Origin: Nitrosomonas sp. Nm34
GTDB lineage: Bacteria > Pseudomonadota > Gammaproteobacteria > Burkholderiales > Nitrosomonadaceae
Direction: 5' to 3'
Length of the DNA stretch: 64,000 nucleotides
NCBI RefSeq assembly: GCF_900113925.1
Contig: NZ_FORD01000007.1
Coordinates: 59,270 to 123,269 of the forward strand
Shown here: positions 9,413 through 21,732 of the stretch, piece after piece
Layout: each line of letters starts with the position of its first letter
Position numbering within the stretch: position 1 is the first letter of the stretch
Position numbers and translations under genes: made by a program
The notes under the pieces: generated by a model
The model's input: only the letters and a program-made list of their open reading frames with translations
What the model was told of the DNA's origin: nothing
The model's database searches: none

Positions 9413-9568
9413 AGAACGATTTCAGCTCAAATTGTAGCAATATCCGTATTGTTGATACGCCTCACTGCCAGCTGGTATGAAACAGCTGCTGAGTAACCCC
9501 CTACCCAAGGCTGCCTCAGAAATTTCTGTTGATTTGAATATAGCTCTCTACAGCTCTGTAGCTGTATA

Positions 9569-9684
9569 ATTTCATTTCCAATCAAAACTGACGCGAAGGC
9601 CAGCCGCAGACAGGATCAATAATACGGCAAGGCAAAGAAGACCAGGTCAGGCCGACAAACGCAGTTTTGAGTTAGAAATGGAAT
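9569..9684 (+). repeat. Family A palindromic repeat, copy 4 (direct, slightly longer)
   Basis: Left arm atttcatttccaatcaaaac, core gacgcgaaggccagccgcag, right arm gttttgagttagaaatggaa. It carries about 10 extra bases near its middle. It is the only clear element in the 530-base gap 9413-9942 between exbD and pyrG; the remaining sequence is AT-rich with no convincing ORF or promoter. Confidence 0.8.
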
Positions 9685-9927
9685 TACAATATTTCTGCTT
9701 TATTAAGCCATTTATGCAATAGTATTCCATCATGTTGGTAGAAATACCCTTTTACACACCTATTTTTTGTCAATCCCCAAACAATTTACTTTCATGTCAG
9801 ATGATAAATCTGAAACTATATGCTTCCAATGAGTTCGATTTTACAGAAATCCAGAATAGCTCTGAGTAATTGCTTTAAAACAGTGAATAGAAGTTGTAGC
9901 CTATGGTTTCCATTACATCCTTTTTGA

Positions 9928-11622
<1,695 letters not shown>

Positions 11623-11750
11623 ATCGTTGTCATGTGCTTTATATCTTCCTGTTTATTGAATTTATCTACCCAATCTTTCACAAACAATCCAATGACAAAA
11701 AATGATTGGTTTGTTTAGACACTAATAATTTAACAATAATATTTAAGTGA

Positions 11751-13054
<1,304 letters not shown>

Positions 13055-13055
<1 letters not shown>

Positions 13056-13360
13056 TGAAGAAGCTGGCTGTTACGTTTATTGTATTGATTATTCTGGCGC
13101 AATACCCCTTATGGTATGGCAAAGGGAGTTGGCTAAACGTCTATGAAATAGACCAGCAACTGGCTAGCCAGCGCCAAACTAATCAGAAATTACAAAATCG
13201 TAATACCGTTCTGGAAGCAGAAGTTAATAATCTTAAGAAAGGACTCGATGCCATTGAAGAACTCGCCCGCAATGAATTGGGAATGATACGCTCAGATGAG
13301 GTTTTTTTTCAGATCATGGAGAGTAATGAAGAAAATAATACGCACATAGACAGACAATAG
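13055..13360 (+). CDS. ftsB: Cell division protein FtsB
   Basis: Small bitopic septum protein of 101 aa: one N-terminal membrane helix (about residues 4-20), then a leucine-zipper-like coiled coil (about 30-66, QLASQRQTNQKLQNRNTVLE) and the conserved ELARNELGMIRSDEVFF block. It forms the FtsQLB complex that activates septal peptidoglycan synthesis. Position directly after eno, with overlapping stop/start, is the classic location of this gene and supports the call. Confidence 0.92.
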
Positions 13361-13371
13361 AATGTAATGAT

Positions 13372-13404
13372 TGGGATTATGCTTGGTTACTAAGCATAAT
13401 CCCA
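13372..13404 (+). terminator. Strong hairpin after ftsB
   Basis: Perfect 13-base inverted repeat TGGGATTATGCTT / AAGCATAATCCCA with a 7-base loop, 12 bases after the ftsB stop codon. The T-run is short (tttgtt), but the stem is long enough to act as the end of the pyrG-eno-ftsB unit. Confidence 0.75.
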
Positions 13405-13426
13405 TTTGTTGTCGTAACCGGCGTAG

Positions 13427-13501
13427 AGCGCAATAACTAGCGGGTATTGCACCGTATGTGCTACCTCATCATCTAGTGCAATGCGTTACACTTATTGCAC
13501 G
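13427..13501 (+). repeat. Family B repeat, copy 2
   Basis: gagcgcaataac ... gttacacttattgcac, nearly identical to 5062-5136. Joined through CTACCAGCT to a truncated reverse family A repeat (13512-13550). With family C next to it, it fills most of the 358-base gap between ftsB and sdhA. Confidence 0.7.
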
Positions 13502-13511
13502 CACCCTACCA

Positions 13512-13550
13512 GCTGAATCAAACATAACTTTGTCGGCTCTTCTGCCGTAT
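13512..13550 (-). repeat. Family A repeat fragment, copy 5 (reverse, truncated)
   Basis: gctgaatcaaacataacttt then gtcggctcttctgccgtat. The copy breaks off in mid-core close to the left end of family C. Confidence 0.6.
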
Positions 13551-13566
13551 TATTTTTATTTATAGT

Positions 13567-13693
13567 CTAACCAGTTTAAGAATGATCCAGAATGGATAGG
13601 ATTTAAAGAGCATATCGACGGTTTAGTTGTTTACGCAGTGCTTTGAACAGCGCCTATTCATATTCGATAGGACAATGAGCCTTCTTAACTGGT
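13567..13693. repeat. Family C repeat, copy 1
   Basis: Aligns along its length with 57389-57538 (shared blocks ctaaccagtt, atcgaygg, cagtgcttt, ttcgrtargacaatgag, aactgg). The ends are imperfect inverted repeats (aaccagttt / aactggt). No ORF. It lies just downstream of sdhA. Confidence 0.6.
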
Positions 13694-13718
13694 CAAGCTA
13701 TAAACTATTAGATTATGG

Positions 13719-15482
13719 TTAATAAGTTCTTGCCTTAGGCGGAAATGAGCTTACGGTCAAAGGTTTCAACCGAACAGGTTTATAGTCAATACGACGATCT
13801 TCCTTGAAAAATAAAGTATGCTTAAGCCATTTGTCATCATTCCGCTCAGGGAAATCATTCCTCGCATGTGCACCGCGACTTTCTCGACGAGCTTCAGCTG
13901 ATACCATGGTTGCCGTTGCGACTTCAATCAGATTATCGAGTTCTAATGCTTCAACCCGAGCCGTATTAAATACTTTACTTTTATCCTTAATTTCTGTTTG
14001 TGCAACACGTTGAGCCACTTCACTGATTTCTTCGACCCCTTCCTTAAGCATGTTAGCAAAGCGAAATACACCACAATATTTCTGCATGGTTTTTCTTAAT
14101 ACTTCCCCCACTTGGGCCACACTTTCTCCCTCTTTCTGGTTATCCAAACGTGCCAATCTTGCGAGTGATGTATCAGCGATGTCAGCAGGAAGTTGCTTAT
14201 GGTGGGAATTCCGCTTCAAATCTTCAATAATTTGATTACCTGCTGATCGCCCAAAGACGATAAGGTCCAGTAACGAATTCGTACCCAAACGATTTGCGCC
14301 ATGGACAGAAACGCAAGCGCACTCCCCTACTGCATAAAAGCCTGGCACAACTTCTTCGGGCCCTGTTTTATATGGCGCCACGACCTGGCCATGCAGATTG
14401 GTAGGAATCCCGCCCATCATATAATGAGCTGTTGGCACAACAGGGATAGGTTGTTCAATGGGATCGATGTGCGCAAACTTAATTGCGATTTCACGTATTC
14501 CCGGTAAGCGTGATTTAATGACCTCAGCGCCAAGATGATCCAGCTTCAGTAAAAGGTGATCAGCATGGGGGCCATAACCTCGCCCCTCTTTTATTTCCGT
14601 CGTTAATGCCCGTGATACCACATCGCGACTCGCCAGATCCTTAGCATGTGGGGCATAGCGTTCCATGAAACGCTCACCATCCTTATTGATCAGATACCCC
14701 CCTTCTCCCCGCACAGCTTCACTGATCAGTACGCCCACACCATACACACCAGTTGGGTGAAACTGCCAGAATTCCATATCTTGCAGCGGGATACCAACAC
14801 GCGCAGCCATACCGAGGCCATCTCCCGTATTGATAAAGGCATTCGTACTCGCATGAAAGATGCGACCGGCACCACCTGTAGCAAATAATGTCGCTCTCGC
14901 TTGCAGAATCATGACGTCACCCGTTTCCATTTCCAGCGCAGTAACACCCAGCACATCGCCCTGCTGATCCCGAATAAGGTCTAATGCCATCCACTCTACA
15001 AAAAACTGAGTATTTGCACTCACATTACGCTGATAAAGTGTATGCAGCATAGCATGACCCGTACGATCAGCCACTGCGCAGGATCGTGTTGCCTGCGTAT
15101 CGCCAAAATTCCGAGAATGCCCTCCAAAGGGACGTTGATAAATTTTGCCATTCTCCAACCGATCAAATGGCATGCCATAGTGTTCGAGCTCGTAAACAAC
15201 CTCAGGAGCCTGCCGGCACATGAATTCAATTGCATCCTGATCACCGAGATAATCAGATCCTTTTACTGTGTCATACATATGCCAATGCCAATTATCCTCG
15301 GTGACATTACCCAGAGAGGCAGCAATACCACCTTGTGCAGCAACGGTATGAGAACGGGTGGGGAACACTTTAGACAGTACGGCTACTTTCAGGCCGGCCT
15401 CTGATAATTGTAGCGCAGCGCGCATCCCCGCCCCACCTGCACCAACAATGACGACATCAAATTTTCGTTTAGGGATATTCAC
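13719..15482 (-). CDS. sdhA: Succinate dehydrogenase flavoprotein subunit
   Basis: FAD-containing catalytic subunit of complex II, oxidising succinate to fumarate; 587 aa from the GTG at 15482. Rossmann motif VIVGAGGAG at about 11-19, covalent FAD site SHTVAAQGG with His45, and the active-site region [20 protein letters not shown]. The frame is open further upstream (to 15545), but the GTG sits 1 base after the sdhD stop, has GGGG upstream and gives the usual N-terminus. The gene that normally follows, sdhB, is absent here; repeats of families C, A and B come next instead. Confidence 0.95.
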   Translation of the reverse strand: MNIPKRKFDVVIVGAGGAGMRAALQLSEAGLKVAVLSKVFPTRSHTVAAQGGIAASLGNVTEDNWHWHMYDTVKGSDYLGDQDAIEFMCRQAPEVVYELEHYGMPFDRLENGKIYQRPFGGHSRNFGDTQATRSCAVADRTGHAMLHTLYQRNVSANTQFFVEWMALDLIRDQQGDVLGVTALEMETGDVMILQARATLFATGGAGRIFHASTNAFINTGDGLGMAARVGIPLQDMEFWQFHPTGVYGVGVLISEAVRGEGGYLINKDGERFMERYAPHAKDLASRDVVSRALTTEIKEGRGYGPHADHLLLKLDHLGAEVIKSRLPGIREIAIKFAHIDPIEQPIPVVPTAHYMMGGIPTNLHGQVVAPYKTGPEEVVPGFYAVGECACVSVHGANRLGTNSLLDLIVFGRSAGNQIIEDLKRNSHHKQLPADIADTSLARLARLDNQKEGESVAQVGEVLRKTMQKYCGVFRFANMLKEGVEEISEVAQRVAQTEIKDKSKVFNTARVEALELDNLIEVATATMVSAEARRESRGAHARNDFPERNDDKWLKHTLFFKEDRRIDYKPVRLKPLTVSSFPPKARTY

Positions 15483-15483
15483 G

Positions 15484-15837
15484 TTAACCCCACAGAATTT
15501 CAGCAAACCAGATGAGATATAAAAACAAGGAAATGATGACGACAATATACATCGTCAGACGGATACCTGTGGCGTGAACATAATCCATCAAGACATTACG
15601 TATCCCTACCCAGGCATGCCAACAAAGGCTGATAAAAAATAAAAAAGAAACTATTCTTATCCATTGATTGGCAAATAACGATTTCAGCGCCGCATAATCA
15701 GAAATGGGATAGAAGCCGAACAGAAAAGCCAATAGCAGCACATAAACCACCATCACCACGGCTGTAATACGCTGAATTAACCAATCCCGTAAACCATAAT
15801 GAGAACCTGTTATCACACGATTCAGATTCTTTACCAT
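15484..15837 (-). CDS. sdhD: Succinate dehydrogenase membrane anchor subunit
   Basis: Membrane anchor of complex II, 117 aa, three helices (about 25-45, 60-80, 92-112). [13 protein letters not shown] near the start contains the Ser/Arg-type quinone-site region, and [15 protein letters not shown] carries conserved histidines around the heme/quinone pocket. Overlaps sdhC by 7 bases (ATGGTAA) and ends just before the sdhA GTG, so the subunits are translationally coupled. Confidence 0.9.
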   Translation of the reverse strand: MVKNLNRVITGSHYGLRDWLIQRITAVVMVVYVLLLAFLFGFYPISDYAALKSLFANQWIRIVSFLFFISLCWHAWVGIRNVLMDYVHATGIRLTMYIVVIISLFLYLIWFAEILWG

Positions 15838-16220
15838 AAGAAAACCCCGACCAGTGCTGTCAGGACAAACCCCATTATCAATATAATTTTACTATTCAAA
15901 CGTGCTTGCTGCAGGGAAGTACCATAATGTAAATCAAGCGCCAGATAACGAATACCGGCGCAAAAATGATGCATGAAAAACCATATTGGCAGTAATAAAG
16001 CCCCTTTCACCAATGGATCAGCCAATATCAGTTGTAACTGGGCAAAACCCTCGGGCGAACCTAATAGTTTTTGCAAGCCGCAAAGCAATAATGGAATACC
16101 AGGAAAAAATAATAATACCCCACTTATGCGATGCAGGATGGAAACCTGCGCTGGCAAGGGCTGCTTAATCTTTAAGAGATTGAGATATTTTGGCCGCTCT
16201 CTTTGAAATTTTGTTTCCAT
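15831..16220 (-). CDS. sdhC: Succinate dehydrogenase cytochrome b556 subunit
   Basis: Cytochrome b subunit of complex II, 129 aa. SILHRISGVLLF (His30-Arg31) is the family signature and MHHFCAGIRYLALDLHYG contains the likely heme ligand His84 or His85. Three membrane helices. First gene of sdhC-D-A. The 130-base gap upstream, towards pstS, is AT-rich and should hold the promoter, which I cannot place reliably. Confidence 0.9.
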   Translation of the reverse strand: METKFQRERPKYLNLLKIKQPLPAQVSILHRISGVLLFFPGIPLLLCGLQKLLGSPEGFAQLQLILADPLVKGALLLPIWFFMHHFCAGIRYLALDLHYGTSLQQARLNSKIILIMGFVLTALVGVFLW

Positions 16221-16350
16221 AGAATGAGTGATGGACCCTATTATTTTTAGGTAATTGACAACGCTAACCGATCTCTACTAAGCCTAGTTTAATCTGTTAT
16301 CCCGTGTCATACAATGCCAAATCCTCATTCTAATCTATTTTATGGCTGTC

Positions 16351-17370
16351 TTAATAATGCTCGAATTCTGTGCGACCTTCACGCCTGATCATTTCATCAA
16401 TCGTAAGGCCGATGGCCGGTTTGCCATTAAATACCGATCCTGCTCTTTTGTTGTTGAAGTGCTCCAACATCGTTCGGTAGGCTGACGGTGGCAATGGGAC
16501 GAATTCGGCTTTTTTTACCTGAAGGAGAGCATTCTTTAGATAAAATTCAATAAACTGTTTTACTTCAGGCTTTTCTGCCGCCTTGATACTGACATAAATA
16601 AAGATCGGACGGGAGAGAGGTCGGTAACTGCCATTCTCAACTGTTTCAACGGATGGCAAGACACCGCCATTACCGCTATCGATCGCAACGGCTTTAACTT
16701 TATCCTGATTCTCGATGTAATAGTGAAAACCGAAAAAACCTAACCCATTCTTATTGCTGGCTACTCCTTCCACTAATAGCTTATCGTCTTCAGATTCAAC
16801 ATAATCGCCGCGAATTAATTTAGACTTGCCTACGATCGCCTTGGTGAAGTAATCGAAAGTACCCGATGCTGAATCAGCTCCAAAAAGTTTGAATTCTTCA
16901 TTCGGCCATGACGGGTTGACCTGATTCCACCTGGTGATTCTGCCTTGCGCAAGCGGTTCCCATATTTTCTTCAGTTGTGCGACAGTCATGGTGGTACCCC
17001 AGGTATTATCCGGATTCACCGCCACGGTTATGGCATCAAAAGCCACAGGTATCTCCACGAATTTCACGCGGGAATTTTTGCACTCTGCCATTTCATTCTG
17101 CAGGATAGGACGGGAAGCATTCACAATATCGATCTCACCACGGCAGAATTTATTGAAGCCACCGCCGCTGCCAGAGATATTCACCATCACTTTGACCGTA
17201 TCTTTTTTAGCGACCTGAAAATTCTTTGCTATCGCTTTGGTGATGGGATAGACAGTGCTGGAGCCATCTATTTTAACAATGGATTGAGCACTTGCGGTAT
17301 CGACCGCACCAATCAACGCACTTATCAAGCTCAATATGCTCAGCACTTTAAGGTTGTGTACTTGTAACAT
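16351..17370 (-). CDS. pstS: Phosphate-binding protein PstS, paralogue 1
   Basis: Periplasmic phosphate receptor for the Pst ABC importer, 339 aa, with a cleavable signal peptide ending around SAQS (about 26-30). The phosphate-contact motifs are visible: DGSSTVYPIT, ISGSGGGFNKFCRGEIDIVNAS and ADSASGTFDYF. It is closely related along its whole length to the protein at 19541-20542. It follows the porin gene on the same strand across a 140-base gap and so could be co-transcribed from the Pho-box promoter. No pstC, pstA, pstB or phoU lies in the window. Confidence 0.9.
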   Translation of the reverse strand: MLQVHNLKVLSILSLISALIGAVDTASAQSIVKIDGSSTVYPITKAIAKNFQVAKKDTVKVMVNISGSGGGFNKFCRGEIDIVNASRPILQNEMAECKNSRVKFVEIPVAFDAITVAVNPDNTWGTTMTVAQLKKIWEPLAQGRITRWNQVNPSWPNEEFKLFGADSASGTFDYFTKAIVGKSKLIRGDYVESEDDKLLVEGVASNKNGLGFFGFHYYIENQDKVKAVAIDSGNGGVLPSVETVENGSYRPLSRPIFIYVSIKAAEKPEVKQFIEFYLKNALLQVKKAEFVPLPPSAYRTMLEHFNNKRAGSVFNGKPAIGLTIDEMIRREGRTEFEHY

Positions 17371-17510
17371 TTTCTCCTCCGGTTATTTGAGATGATCGCC
17401 TTAACGCAGCTTGCTCAGAGATTTCTCATCTTCCAGCCGGGAATTCGGGAAACTACCCGATATTTCCGCTGGATAGCGCACGCTAGCAGTATGTTTTTAT
17501 TTACATCCAC

Positions 17511-19232
17511 TCAGAAATCGACTGTAATCTGTGACAGGAATGCTGCAAAACCGCCGTTATCCCATCCGCGGGTACGTGCTCCAGCTCCACCTGAATAACC
17601 ATTTGTATTAGTAACTGGCGTTCCAGATGTATCGACATCTATCAAGTACACAATATTGTTCTGTAATTTGACATTGGAATGGGGATACCAGTTTAACCCG
17701 AATCTGAACATGGAAGCTCGGCCCCCTCTGATGACACCAGAGTTCATGTCAATATAGTCATAACCCGCAGCAACTTCCCAGGCACCAAAACCTGAACCGT
17801 TCCAATTAAACGGTTTTTTGGGTTTAATCCGGTTTGCAGCACCATTCCTGATGTGATAGGCCTTCGATTCACCAGTCAGGAAGTAACTTACAAAACCATA
17901 GTAGCCAGTCAAATGCTCATTATCATAACCGACGCCGTTGATATTGGTACGTAAAAACTCAGCTTGCGCTGAAAATGGCCCATACACTAGCCAGGATTCC
18001 GCCCCGTAACGATCGAAACTTGTAATCTGGCGCCGATTCGGATCATTTAATGCACCATTACTGAGGTTTCCGGTATTCAGAATATTGGTACGATCAACGT
18101 TTGTTCCCGGAAATGCTGTGAACGACATGCCGCCCCCACCTCCGCCTGATCCCTCACCCACCATGGTGCCATCAGCCCGGTACTGGGTATTGACGTCAGT
18201 ATGTCCCGCAGAGATACCCACATGCAGGAATTTGGTATCATCTTCCATCCACGGCCTGCCAGTGATACGGCCGATCGCTGTCCAGCCAGTATCGCCAGAG
18301 CCGTTATTGCGACTCTGATTGCCGTTGGCGTTGACCGAGGTGGAAGCCGATGACCATCCACCAACAGGTTCTGTTTGGAAGGCAATTCCCGTCTGCCAGC
18401 GTGGAACGGCATAATTGACACCTATCCCTGTTTTGTAAGTATTAGGGTTGTCGACAAAAGAGTTAACTGCCATATGACGTTCAATAAAGGTCAAGAAACG
18501 GTTGCTGGCCGCTTCTTCCAAGCTGAATGGTTCCTTGAACGAACCAATTTTGTAGGATAATGCATCAGTATGGTTCAGCCGCACAAAAGCATCGGTAATG
18601 CCAGAGGCTACCGTACCATTGCCACGACTAAAATCGAACTCAAATTTATAATCCCATATTTTGAAAAAAGTCCCTTCCGCACCAAGACGTGCCCGGCGGA
18701 TATTCGCGCCGCTATTCAGTTCATTGGGTGTATTCTGACCGAAAGCTGGATCCGGATCATTGATAAAATTGTATTGCGCGGCAGGTTGGATACGTCCATT
18801 CACAGCAAATGAGAAATTACCGTCTTTGGTTTTAAAGTGCAAACCCCGATCATCAAACTCCATATGAACTTTCTCGGCTTCCTTGACACGTTCTTCAAGC
18901 ACTGAAACCTTGTCGGCAAGGCTCTCATTCGCAGCTTTATCTGCCAGCTCTGTGGTTTGAGCTTTACGGCTGGGAGTTAATTCAGCCGACTCAGTTTTGC
19001 TCGATGATTCTGCTGAAGTCTGTGGCGGTGCTGATCGTACTTTTGGTGTTTCAGTTTTTGCAGGCGCATCTTCAGATTTTACAAACGTACCCAACAGTAC
19101 TCGACCAGGCCCCGGTTCAGCAAAAATTTGCTTGGTATTGGTATCGACGTAAAGCTCTAATGCCATCACGTCTGAAACAGCTCCGGCACTCAAGGCCAAA
19201 GAGAGTGCTAGCGCTTGCTTGAATATCCTCAT
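17511..19232 (-). CDS. Phosphate-selective porin (OprO/OprP family)
   Basis: Outer-membrane porin of 573 aa. Signal peptide ends near VMA-LE (about residue 25); then a Ser/Thr/Pro-rich stretch and a short coiled coil (about 88-112, DKVSVLEERVKEAEK) that probably sits in the periplasm; then the beta-barrel starting HFKTKDGNFSFAVNGRIQP, typical of the O/P porin family, to a terminal Phe (QITVDF) as needed for barrel assembly. Specificity for phosphate is inferred from family and from the two adjacent pstS genes. A Pho-box-like site lies upstream. Confidence 0.85.
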   Translation of the reverse strand: MRIFKQALALSLALSAGAVSDVMALELYVDTNTKQIFAEPGPGRVLLGTFVKSEDAPAKTETPKVRSAPPQTSAESSSKTESAELTPSRKAQTTELADKAANESLADKVSVLEERVKEAEKVHMEFDDRGLHFKTKDGNFSFAVNGRIQPAAQYNFINDPDPAFGQNTPNELNSGANIRRARLGAEGTFFKIWDYKFEFDFSRGNGTVASGITDAFVRLNHTDALSYKIGSFKEPFSLEEAASNRFLTFIERHMAVNSFVDNPNTYKTGIGVNYAVPRWQTGIAFQTEPVGGWSSASTSVNANGNQSRNNGSGDTGWTAIGRITGRPWMEDDTKFLHVGISAGHTDVNTQYRADGTMVGEGSGGGGGGMSFTAFPGTNVDRTNILNTGNLSNGALNDPNRRQITSFDRYGAESWLVYGPFSAQAEFLRTNINGVGYDNEHLTGYYGFVSYFLTGESKAYHIRNGAANRIKPKKPFNWNGSGFGAWEVAAGYDYIDMNSGVIRGGRASMFRFGLNWYPHSNVKLQNNIVYLIDVDTSGTPVTNTNGYSGGAGARTRGWDNGGFAAFLSQITVDF

Positions 19233-19280
19233 GTTCTGTCCTTAATGAATTGTCATTAGGGACAGCATGTTAGAGGATGA

Positions 19281-19306
19281 ATATTACAGATTTATGACAT
19301 TCATGA
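19281..19306 (-). promoter_or_regulatory. Pho-box-like direct repeat upstream of the porin
   Basis: On the minus strand the sequence reads TGTCATAAATCTGTAATATT, two GTCAT/GTAAT units spaced 11 bases apart as in PhoB sites, with a further GTCAT 9 bases upstream. It lies about 50-70 bases before the porin ATG at 19232. It fits PhoB activation under phosphate limitation. The rest of 19233-19540 shows nothing else I can support except the pstS terminator. Confidence 0.55.
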
Positions 19307-19513
19307 CGAAACTTGGAAAGTAACTAAGCCGATCAAAACCTGAAGTATTGGAAGTCACTCTTTATTAACAGGATTCAGTCGGGAAATTACCTATATACTA
19401 CGTAAGATTTGAATAAGTGAGTGAACCAACGAGGAGTACAGAGCGCACGGAAAGCACTTGCTCAAAAAATGAGCATTTAATGCCTCAGCCATTGAGAAGC
19501 CAATCAAAATAGC

Positions 19514-19530
19514 CTCCGGCTTTACCGGAG
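19514..19530 (-). terminator. Intrinsic terminator after pstS paralogue 2
   Basis: On the minus strand CTCCGG-TAAAG-CCGGAG followed by GCTATTTTGATT, about 10 bases after the pstS stop codon. Confidence 0.7.
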
Positions 19531-19540
19531 ACTATCTATT

Positions 19541-20542
19541 TTATAAGTGCCTTTCCAGTTTGACGACGTCATCAATTCTAAGATCCAGTTTGCTCTCACC
19601 ACCAAAGACGGTCCCTACTTTTCTTTGCTTAAGGTGATCGAGGTTCAACTGATAAATCTCTGCCGGCAAAGGAAAGTATTTAACTTCTTTTACGAGGGTG
19701 GGTGCATTTTTCATGTAGAAATTGACGAATTCATTCACTTCCGGCTTATCTGCCGCTTTGGCATTGACATAAATAAAGATCGGGCGAGATAACGGCTGAT
19801 AACTGCCATTTTCGACTGTTTCTGCTGAAGGAATGACACCACCCTTACCATTATCGATCGCAGCAGCATTGACTTTTTTCTTGTTCTCAGTGTAATAGGC
19901 AAAGCCAAAGAAACCCAGGCTATACTTATCCGTTGCGATCCCTTGTACCAGTACGTTATCATCTTCAGACGCAGTAAAATCACCTCGGCTCGATTTTGCC
20001 TTACCCACAATGGCTTCCGTAAAATAATCGAATGTTCCGGAATCCGCACCTGCACCAAATAGCTTGATTTTTTCATCAGGCCAGGCCGGATTAACTTGAT
20101 TCCATTTAGTTATTTTCCCCTGTGCCGACGGCTCCCATATTTTTTTCAGCTCGGCAACAGTGATCGTTCTGCTCCAGGTATTCTGGGGATTAATGGCGAC
20201 GGTTAAGGCATCAAATGCAATCGGCATTTCTATATACTGAACGCCTGCTGCTTTGCAAGCTTCCATTTCAGAATGCTGGATTGGTCTCGAGGCATTAACG
20301 ATATCGATTTCTCCTCGACAAAACTTCTTAAACCCACCGCCTGTCCCCGATATCCCTACCGTCACCCGAATGCTACCTTTTTTGGCGATCTGGAAATCTT
20401 CCGCAACGGCTTCTGTAATGGGATAAACCGTACTAGAACCATCCATCGTCACAACAGGACCGGCATGGGCTGGATGATTCATCGTGACTACCGTTGTCAA
20501 GGTCATCACGAAAGGGATAATTCTGAGTAGGTGTGATTTCAA
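19541..20542 (-). CDS. pstS: Phosphate-binding protein PstS, paralogue 2
   Basis: Second periplasmic phosphate receptor, 333 aa, signal peptide ending near AHAG. Same motif set as paralogue 1: DGSSTVYPIT, ISGTGGGFKKFCRGEIDIVNAS, GADSGTFDYF. The two proteins align end to end and clearly arose by duplication; the porin gene lies between them on the same strand. Ribosome site GGAGG before the ATG and an intrinsic terminator after the stop suggest its own transcript. A family A repeat lies 60 bases upstream. Confidence 0.9.
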   Translation of the reverse strand: MKSHLLRIIPFVMTLTTVVTMNHPAHAGPVVTMDGSSTVYPITEAVAEDFQIAKKGSIRVTVGISGTGGGFKKFCRGEIDIVNASRPIQHSEMEACKAAGVQYIEMPIAFDALTVAINPQNTWSRTITVAELKKIWEPSAQGKITKWNQVNPAWPDEKIKLFGAGADSGTFDYFTEAIVGKAKSSRGDFTASEDDNVLVQGIATDKYSLGFFGFAYYTENKKKVNAAAIDNGKGGVIPSAETVENGSYQPLSRPIFIYVNAKAADKPEVNEFVNFYMKNAPTLVKEVKYFPLPAEIYQLNLDHLKQRKVGTVFGGESKLDLRIDDVVKLERHL

Positions 20543-20604
20543 AGTAAGTTCCTCCGTACGTAATTAGCGCTGCAAGTTAATGATATCGCTTAGTAAAATA
20601 AGCC

Positions 20605-20707
20605 ATTCTATTTCCAAATCAAACATGACGCGAGGCGAACCGCAGACAGTATCCACCCATAAGACAAGGTAAAGCCGACAAAGTCAGTTTTGATATAGCA
20701 ACGGAAT
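20605..20707 (+). repeat. Family A palindromic repeat, copy 6 (direct)
   Basis: Left arm attctatttccaaatcaaac, core atgacgcgaggcgaaccgca, right arm cagttttgatatagcaacgg. Between pstS paralogue 2 and the end of trpC (gap 20543-20832; otherwise featureless). Confidence 0.8.
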
Positions 20708-20832
20708 AACGAATACTAGTGGAGAAATATTGCAAAATTGTGACAAGCCACTTCAAAGCTTACTATTCACTGATTATCCGGCTTGCAGGCACCCTTTCAA
20801 TGTGCCCCAGCAGCTACTTATGCGAAGTTTTG

Positions 20833-21723
20833 TTAAAAAAACAATCGCTCTAACTCTACTCCCGGATCGTCTGCGCGCATAAATGTTTCCCCTACCAAAA
20901 ATGTATTGACCTGATGTGCCTGCATCAATGCGACATCATCACGTGTTTTAATGCCGCTTTCAGTCACGACGATTTTCCCCCCCGGAATTTGTTCGAGCAA
21001 TTGCAAAGTCGTATCCAGGCGTGTTTCAAAAGTACGCAAATTGCGATTGTTAATCCCGATCAGCGGCGTAGCCAACTGCAAGGCAAGTTCAAGCTCATCG
21101 GCATCGTGCACTTCAACCAGTACTGCCATCCCGAGAGAGTGCGCCAGAGACTCGAGTTGATGCATACGCGTAAACGAATCAGCCGCCTGCTTTTCATCGG
21201 GGTAAGGAAACAGCTGAAAAGCAGAAACGATCAGCAGAATACAATCTGCTCCCATGGCGCGCGATTCAAACACCTGATAATCATCCAGAAGAAAGTCCTT
21301 ACGCAACACCGGTAGCTCACAGGCTGCGCGCGCCTGCTTTAAATAATCCGCATTTCCCATAAAGAACTGTTTATCTGTCAAAACAGATAGGCAAGCTGCA
21401 CCATGGTTGGCATAACTTGCCGCAATTTCTGCCGGATCAAAACCTTCGATCTCGGCACCCTGTGTATTCCCCATGGTCAAGTCAGAAGAAGCAGCTGATG
21501 TGACCCGCCCACGCAACAGTCCCTTGCTTGGGCTCGCCTGTTTTATTTCAGCAATCACCGCAGGGAATCCCTGCTTAATTTTGCTGTGAATAGCACCAAC
21601 AAAATCACGTGCAGGATTTGCCGCTTCAGCTTCTGCTTGTATGACGGATAATGGTTTCGATGCCTTGGCGGCTGCCACTTCTTGCGCTTTAACGGTGAGA
21701 ATTTTATTCAGAATGTCAGACAT
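20833..21723 (-). CDS. trpC: Indole-3-glycerol phosphate synthase, with insertion
   Basis: Cytosolic tryptophan-pathway enzyme converting CdRP to indole-3-glycerol phosphate. TIM barrel with [15 protein letters not shown] (catalytic Lys61), [24 protein letters not shown] and [11 protein letters not shown]. Length is 296 aa against about 265 for the family. The excess is largely one stretch, about residues 72-94 ([20 protein letters not shown] and flanking), inserted between SPSKGLLR and FDPAEIA, where most homologues have only two residues. Reading frame and all motifs on both sides are intact, so it is probably active. Last gene of trpG-D-C. Confidence 0.93.
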   Translation of the reverse strand: MSDILNKILTVKAQEVAAAKASKPLSVIQAEAEAANPARDFVGAIHSKIKQGFPAVIAEIKQASPSKGLLRGRVTSAASSDLTMGNTQGAEIEGFDPAEIAASYANHGAACLSVLTDKQFFMGNADYLKQARAACELPVLRKDFLLDDYQVFESRAMGADCILLIVSAFQLFPYPDEKQAADSFTRMHQLESLAHSLGMAVLVEVHDADELELALQLATPLIGINNRNLRTFETRLDTTLQLLEQIPGGKIVVTESGIKTRDDVALMQAHQVNTFLVGETFMRADDPGVELERLFF

Positions 21724-21732
21724 GCTTGCATC

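Noticed and set aside
11680..11720. Terminator between pyrG and eno
   Set aside because: The inverted repeat (caaacaatccaat / attggtttg) is imperfect and needs bulges, so it is mentioned under pyrG but not listed as a feature.
20720..20760. Possible second Pho box (TTGTCACAATTTTGCAATA on the minus strand) upstream of pstS paralogue 2
   Set aside because: Only the first half matches, and a family A repeat separates it from the gene; too weak to annotate.
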